NCBI GenBank assembly: GCA_964454745.1
Contig: CAYVUI010000045.1
Location: 1 to 32,467, forward strand
Origin: CAYVUI01 sp964454745
Lineage (GTDB): Bacteria; Planctomycetota; Phycisphaerae; Sedimentisphaerales; Anaerohalosphaeraceae
Length of the DNA stretch: 32,467 nt
Direction: 5' to 3'
The notes below the pieces were generated by a model. The model was not told the DNA's origin, did no database searches, and saw only the letters and a program-made list of their open reading frames with translations. Position 1 is the stretch's first letter; each line of letters starts with the position of its first letter. Shown in pieces: positions 30,655 to 32,467 of the stretch. The position numbers were made by a program, and so were the translations under genes.

Positions 30655-32256
30655 TTAACCTGCGAGTCGCATGCCCATAAGCTGGAACCCGATATAAATC
30701 GCGAACATAATCACAGCCAAAATGATCCACCACATCCAGATGCCGCTTCGGTGTTTGTCGCTGATTTTCTCGTAGGAAGATCGAATCGAAGGCAGTGCTT
30801 TTTCCGGCTCGGCCGGGGTCATTAAAGATACAAAAATCATATGAATCGCGAGGATGACGAACAGGTAAAATGCCAGGAGCATGAAGTTCGGCCACCAGTC
30901 AAACTTATGTTGTGTGGCAAGATAGGCCCCGCCGACGCCAAGGCATAATGCAGAACCGACCACCAGTGTCAAAAAGGCTGCCGTCGAGTTGGCACGCTTC
31001 CAGAGTACGCCAATCAGGAAAACTGCGGCCATGGGCGGCGACATAAAGGCGATCAGCGACTGGAAGATGCTGAACAGGTCCATGTCCTTGATGCTTTCCA
31101 GTGACAAGGCGATGGCGATGGCAAGGACAGAGCCGGCGACGGTGACGATTCGACCGACGAACTTGGTATGTTTGGGTGTCGCTTCGGGTACGAACATTTT
31201 CTTATAGATGTCGAGGGTAAATACCGTGCTGAGTGAATTAAGCCCGGAGTCCACGGTGCTGATCAAAGCTGCGATCAGTACCGCGACGATCAGTCCGACC
31301 ATGCCCACCGGCAGGTAATTGGTCACCATCGTCATGTACGCCAGGTCCGGGGTGGAAAGGTCCGGATGCAGCACGCGGCAGACCATGCCGGGCAGGTAAA
31401 AAATCAGCGGCGTAATGATCTTCAAAAATGCGGCGAAAATTGCGCCGAGCTGCCCCTGTTTTAAATCCCGGGCGCCAAGCACACGCTGGACGATCGTCTG
31501 GTCGGTACACCAGAACCAGATACCCAGGATTGGATAGCCAAGCAGGATTGCCGTCCAGGGCCATTCGGGGTCATTGGCCGGCTTAAACAGCGTCCACATC
31601 CCGGGATCCAGCGATTCATACAACCCGGAAAAACCGCCTACTTTGACCAGCCCGATAATGGCCAAAGCCGTAGAGGCGACAATCATCAGGATCGACTGGA
31701 AGGTGTCGGTAATCACGACCGCGGCCAGGCCGCCGGCGACAGTGAAACTGGTGGCGATTACGATTAAAACGGTAGCCGAGAGCCAAAGCGGCCAGTTGAG
31801 GATTTGCCCAAGCAAAAGCCCGCCTGCGTAGAGAGTGCCCCCAAGCCAGATCACCAGCGTGGAAACCAGCGTGTACCAGGACAGGAAATTGCGGCAGCGG
31901 TTGCCGTAGCGTTTGCTCATAAATTCAGGCATGGTCGAGATTTTGGTGTTCAGGTAGTGCGGCGTAAAGACCATGGCCAAAAGAAGCAGGAATATCCAGG
32001 CCAGCCACTCGAAATTGCCTGTTACCATTCCCGTGCTGTAGGCGATCCCAAATCCTGCGATCATGAAATTCGGGCTGATATTGGTCCCAAAAATCGACAA
32101 TCCGACGTTGAACCAGCCCAGGCTTCGGCCTGCGAGGAACAAATCTTCTGACTCCCGCCGCGTAAAGCTGATATAGAAGCCCAGTCCCATGACGGAAATG
32201 ATGTAAAATGCAATCACCATGTAGTCAAGCATTTGCAGATTAGAACTGATATCCAT
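30655..32256 (-). CDS. Sodium/solute symporter (SSS family)
   Basis: This 533-residue inner-membrane protein has about 13-14 hydrophobic segments, the number expected for sodium:solute symporters of the SGLT type. Family marks are ESEDLFLAGRSLGWFNVGLSIFGTNIS (the R-x-L-x-W-x-x-x-x-S block), MPEFMSKRYGNRCR, AVVITDTFQSILM, QTIVQRVLGARDLKQGQ and AALISTVDSGLNSLSTVFTLDIYKK. These are closest to the sugar-transporting branch. The substrate is probably a sugar or uronate but cannot be fixed. The ATG at 32256 has AGGA about 11 bases upstream. The gene downstream is a cytoplasmic glycosidase-like protein, so the two probably work together. A dyad TTTGC/GCAAA (32365-32381) lies upstream. Confidence 0.92.
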   Translation of the reverse strand: MDISSNLQMLDYMVIAFYIISVMGLGFYISFTRRESEDLFLAGRSLGWFNVGLSIFGTNISPNFMIAGFGIAYSTGMVTGNFEWLAWIFLLLLAMVFTPHYLNTKISTMPEFMSKRYGNRCRNFLSWYTLVSTLVIWLGGTLYAGGLLLGQILNWPLWLSATVLIVIATSFTVAGGLAAVVITDTFQSILMIVASTALAIIGLVKVGGFSGLYESLDPGMWTLFKPANDPEWPWTAILLGYPILGIWFWCTDQTIVQRVLGARDLKQGQLGAIFAAFLKIITPLIFYLPGMVCRVLHPDLSTPDLAYMTMVTNYLPVGMVGLIVAVLIAALISTVDSGLNSLSTVFTLDIYKKMFVPEATPKHTKFVGRIVTVAGSVLAIAIALSLESIKDMDLFSIFQSLIAFMSPPMAAVFLIGVLWKRANSTAAFLTLVVGSALCLGVGGAYLATQHKFDWWPNFMLLAFYLFVILAIHMIFVSLMTPAEPEKALPSIRSSYEKISDKHRSGIWMWWIILAVIMFAIYIGFQLMGMRLAG

Positions 32257-32364
32257 TTTTCAAGTATCCTGCCAAATATAAGATAAAGCCAAATCTTTGA
32301 ATTTCAGAGGAAAAGATACCATAATACCAACAAAAAGTGAAATGGAAAATGTGACATTTGACAG

Positions 32365-32381
32365 TTTGCGTGCAATGCAAA
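32365..32381. promoter_or_regulatory. Operator-like dyad upstream of the symporter
   Basis: TTTGC (32365-32369) and GCAAA (32377-32381) are inverted around seven bases. This half-site style is seen in sugar-responsive LacI/GalR operators. On the plus strand it sits between TTGACA (32358) and TATAAT (32388-32393), so it could also control a gene beyond the right edge. The evidence is the dyad only. Confidence 0.35.
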
Positions 32382-32467
32382 TTCGATTATAATCTTCTAA
32401 TTCTGAAGGTTTAGGTAGGGCTTGCTGAATAATTTGGAAGTTCTTTTTTTACAATGGGATGGGGTTG

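Overview
The window looks like the replication-origin neighbourhood of a planctomycete-like (PVC group) chromosome, most like a member of the Phycisphaerae. This is inferred from gene content only. The signs are a Gram-negative envelope gene set (lptB, BamD-like, LptE-like, yidC), a PEP-CTERM surface protein, a large secreted GxGYxYP-like protein ending in dockerin-like calcium repeats, a GH29 fucosidase, and several secreted or membrane proteins I cannot name. No rRNA, tRNA, CRISPR array, transposase or phage gene was seen.

Layout. 1-3740 (minus): start of mnmE, then yidC, a metallophosphoesterase and a short GcvT/YgfZ-like folate-binding protein. 4147-9508 (plus): lptB, def, fmt and rsmB (LPS export, N-terminal formylation/deformylation, rRNA methylation), then a cluster of DnaA boxes and a first dnaA. 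The yidC-mnmE pair near dnaA is a common origin-region arrangement. 9509-13176 is gene-poor. It holds a 30-codon ORF with a perfect Shine-Dalgarno, a PPC/DUF296 gene followed by a 36-residue membrane peptide, a PEP-CTERM gene, a stand-alone promoter/short-ORF/terminator unit, and a DUF438-hemerythrin gene. 13177-18166 carries the GxGYxYP-like protein and a secreted alpha-L-fucosidase. The fucosidase is bracketed by a direct repeat made from the 3' end of the neighbouring small membrane-protein gene. 18195-19963 (minus): hpt and an unknown membrane protein with overlapping ATG/TGA.

20133-25596 (plus): BamD-like, LptE-like, ftsH and a DegP/HtrA protease, an envelope-assembly and quality-control block. 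25707-27029 (minus) is a second, canonical-looking dnaA, divergent from ftsY (27454-28377). 28378-32256 (minus) is a sodium/solute symporter followed by a cytoplasmic protein resembling the alpha/alpha-barrel glycosidases, probably an uptake-and-hydrolysis pair for a sugar.

The most interesting points are: two full-length DnaA proteins within 20 kb, where the one beside the DnaA-box cluster has altered DNA-reading residues; the direct repeat flanking the fucosidase gene; and several compact small-peptide transcription units with recognisable promoters, operators or terminators. The three best promoters all have TTGxxx, a 16-base spacer and a TATAAT-like -10.
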